Positions 62,354-64,000 of a stretch of DNA of 64,000 nt are shown in pieces (positions within the stretch are counted from its first letter, which is position 1; every line of letters starts with the position of its first letter). The notes beneath the pieces were generated by a model that worked only from the letters and a program-made list of their open reading frames with translations, did no database searches and was not told where the DNA came from. Both the position numbers and the translations under genes were made by a program. Origin of the DNA: CALDTK01 sp045110575 (GTDB lineage: Bacteria > Bacteroidota > Bacteroidia > Chitinophagales > Saprospiraceae); assembly GCA_045110575.1 (NCBI GenBank), contig JBGCGF010000020.1:28328-92327 (forward strand). The letters are read 5' to 3'.

Positions 62354-64000
62354 ATGTATATAGTGTTTATTCACAAAAAAAACAGGGGATATTCATTTGG
62401 GCAAAGAGCAATTTGTCGGTCAATTATTCTGCCTACCCACTTCATATTGTTATGTTTAGCAATGTTACTATCTATAGGTAACTCACTACAAGCGCAATGC
62501 GATACGGTCCCCATTTGTAAATTTTATCCATTCTCTTTTAACATCAATGGTGGAGGATTTCAGTTTGATGATAATTTTGAATCTAAAGCTCAAATAATAC
62601 CTTCCAATTCACCAATGCCCGTTGGTGGTGAAGTGTTTGAAGTTCATACAAGTTCAGATGGAAATCCCAAAATTCTTTTTAACGGAGCCAAATTGTACCA
62701 GCCAGATGGTACTGAATTAGCAGGAGGGCAAGCATTTGGAAATTATACACGTTTTGGAACTTTAGGAGGAGCTTCTTATAGCACCCCAGTTATTATTCCA
62801 GATACTGATACCAATATCATTCACTTATGTTACGGAGCAATAGGAGCTACCTCAGAGAATCGAGTGAATTATGATCTTTTCGAACGCCCTGCATGGTATG
62901 CAAGATACCACATTGATGCTGACACCTTACAAGTGATCGATAGTGTCCTACATCTTAACGCAGCTGAGGGTTGGGTTGGACTTAGAGCAGGTGATGAGGA
63001 AAGTTGGTGGCTTATTAATAGAGTTTCTAATCCTCCGAGAGTTTTCGCATATAAATTTAGAAATGGCCGATTTGACCCACCAGTTATTACTAGGCTACCA
63101 AATAACCCAGTAAAAAGACCAACTCACTATCAAACCTTTTCGTTCCCTACCATGAGTAGGAATGGTAATTCCATTGGATGGTCTACTTCATTCTATGATT
63201 CTCTTAATACATTGAATGGAATCATTGATAACCCTTTAACTGGGATTGAAGTCGCGAATTTCAATTGTTCAACTGGTCAAGTGCAGAACTATCAAGTTGT
63301 AGATTCTATGAATTCTGCACTAGGCTTAACAAATTTCAGCCCTTCAGGCAAGTATTTTTACTATCAGCTGCAACGAGACGAATCCTTTATTGGAAGTATT
63401 CTTTATCGTCTCGACCTTTCTGATCCTACAGCGATAAGAGAAATGATTGGTGATAGCTTGGGAAATTCAGTATGGCGTGGCCCAGACAATAGGCTATATA
63501 CCATCAATGGCCTTCAAGGGAACACCAATGGATACATAGACTATCCTGACCGGTGGACAAGCACAAACTTACGGCCAGGAGGTATGGAACATCAGACGTA
63601 CCCTCAATCCGGATTTTTTCCTGAAACAAGCATCTTCCTTCATCGGCCTTTAGTAGACCTCCAAAGTCTACGAACGCCAACAGTCCTTGGACCTAACGTC
63701 GTGTCCTGTACTGACACCGCCTCCTTTATCATCAACGAAAACTGCTTTTACAATGCTGCGGGCATAACCCTCTCTCCTGGGCCTGGTATTGAGCTTGTCA
63801 ATCGAGCGGGCGCTGATTTTCAGTTGTCCTTTGATCCTGACAGTACGATCTCACCTATACGCTACATCGCACTCGCCAACGAGCATCCGTGCCGTACCTA
63901 TCGCGATACCGTCTGGATGTTTGTTGAGAATTGTGACGGTGGTTGTCAGCCACTGCAGACCAGTGAGGCCGTCGCAGCCTGCGATTCCAGTCTCGTACAT
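62354..64000 (+). CDS. Large secreted protein, N-terminal part (3' end outside window)
   Basis: The frame is open from the ATG at 62354 to the window edge (549 codons). A long polar start is followed by the signal-peptide core FILLCLAMLLSIGNSLQAQC. The first 400 residues look like a repeat propeller (YYQLQRDE-type strands, LYRLDLSDPTAIREM). From about residue 440, cysteine pairs (VVSCTDTASFIINENCFYN) suggest Ig-like modules as in its neighbour. Such proteins usually end in a gliding/T9SS domain, not visible here. Its ATG overlaps the divergent ATG in the palindrome ACATGT, so its promoter must lie within the neighbouring gene. Confidence 0.75.
   Translation, partial: MYIVFIHKKNRGYSFGQRAICRSIILPTHFILLCLAMLLSIGNSLQAQCDTVPICKFYPFSFNINGGGFQFDDNFESKAQIIPSNSPMPVGGEVFEVHTSSDGNPKILFNGAKLYQPDGTELAGGQAFGNYTRFGTLGGASYSTPVIIPDTDTNIIHLCYGAIGATSENRVNYDLFERPAWYARYHIDADTLQVIDSVLHLNAAEGWVGLRAGDEESWWLINRVSNPPRVFAYKFRNGRFDPPVITRLPNNPVKRPTHYQTFSFPTMSRNGNSIGWSTSFYDSLNTLNGIIDNPLTGIEVANFNCSTGQVQNYQVVDSMNSALGLTNFSPSGKYFYYQLQRDESFIGSILYRLDLSDPTAIREMIGDSLGNSVWRGPDNRLYTINGLQGNTNGYIDYPDRWTSTNLRPGGMEHQTYPQSGFFPETSIFLHRPLVDLQSLRTPTVLGPNVVSCTDTASFIINENCFYNAAGITLSPGPGIELVNRAGADFQLSFDPDSTISPIRYIALANEHPCRTYRDTVWMFVENCDGGCQPLQTSEAVAACDSSLVH

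Overview
The window is chromosomal DNA from a member of the Bacteroidota, most likely a marine Saprospirales/Lewinella-like bacterium (the order is inference). The signs are a SusC/SusD pair, several very large secreted proteins ending in type IX secretion (T9SS) sorting domains, genes with no Shine-Dalgarno-like leaders, Bacteroidota-type promoter elements (TTTG / TAnnTTTG), and RpoB/RpoC of the size typical for this phylum. There is no phage, insertion sequence or CRISPR array.

Layout. (1) 1-14.3 kb, minus strand: cell-surface and envelope genes. These are a secreted protein with a TANFOR-like start (cut by the window edge), a predicted outer-membrane barrel, a 1-kb array of nested inverted repeats, an MsrQ-like haem membrane protein, a lipoprotein peptidase, a T9SS protein with two lamin-tail domains, an ECF sigma factor overlapping a protein that appears to span both membranes, and a secreted glycosidase-like protein. 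(2) 14.6-27.7 kb, plus strand: an alginate-use locus. It holds a GntR/FCD regulator with a FadR-like operator, SusC, SusD, a PL17 oligoalginate lyase, a KdgF cupin, a hexuronate-type MFS transporter, an SDR reductase, KDG kinase and KDPG aldolase. Together these take alginate oligomers to pyruvate and glyceraldehyde-3-phosphate. (3) 28.9-46.0 kb, minus strand: the housekeeping block pdxJ, rpsU, xerC, two hpf-like genes, tRNA-Thr/Tyr/Gly/Thr, tuf, tRNA-Trp, secE, nusG, rplK, rplA, rplJ, rplL, rpoB, rpoC. (4) 46.0-48.6 kb, plus strand: a CPBP protease, cdsA and psd for phospholipid synthesis. (5) 48.9-52.0 kb, minus strand: a TPR/LytS-type histidine kinase and its LytTR regulator with a tiny double-glycine peptide gene between them. 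(6) 52.1-64 kb: a K+ channel with a zinc-ribbon tail, an FAD oxidoreductase, kdsA, a 2131-residue T9SS protein and the start of a divergent secreted protein.

Five observations stand out. A 14-base word, GTTTTGGCGAAAGC, occurs exactly nine times on both strands, in all three codon frames and in intergenic DNA, so it looks selected as DNA (uptake, chromosome-orienting or similar). A 14-bp tandem repeat at the start of the 2131-residue gene puts its only ATG out of frame; loss of one unit would restore it, which suggests a phase switch. The 1-kb array of nested inverted repeats has no protein-coding explanation. The sigma-factor partner appears to be one polypeptide from cytoplasm to outer membrane. 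The 57-residue double-glycine peptide sits inside a LytS/LytTR locus.
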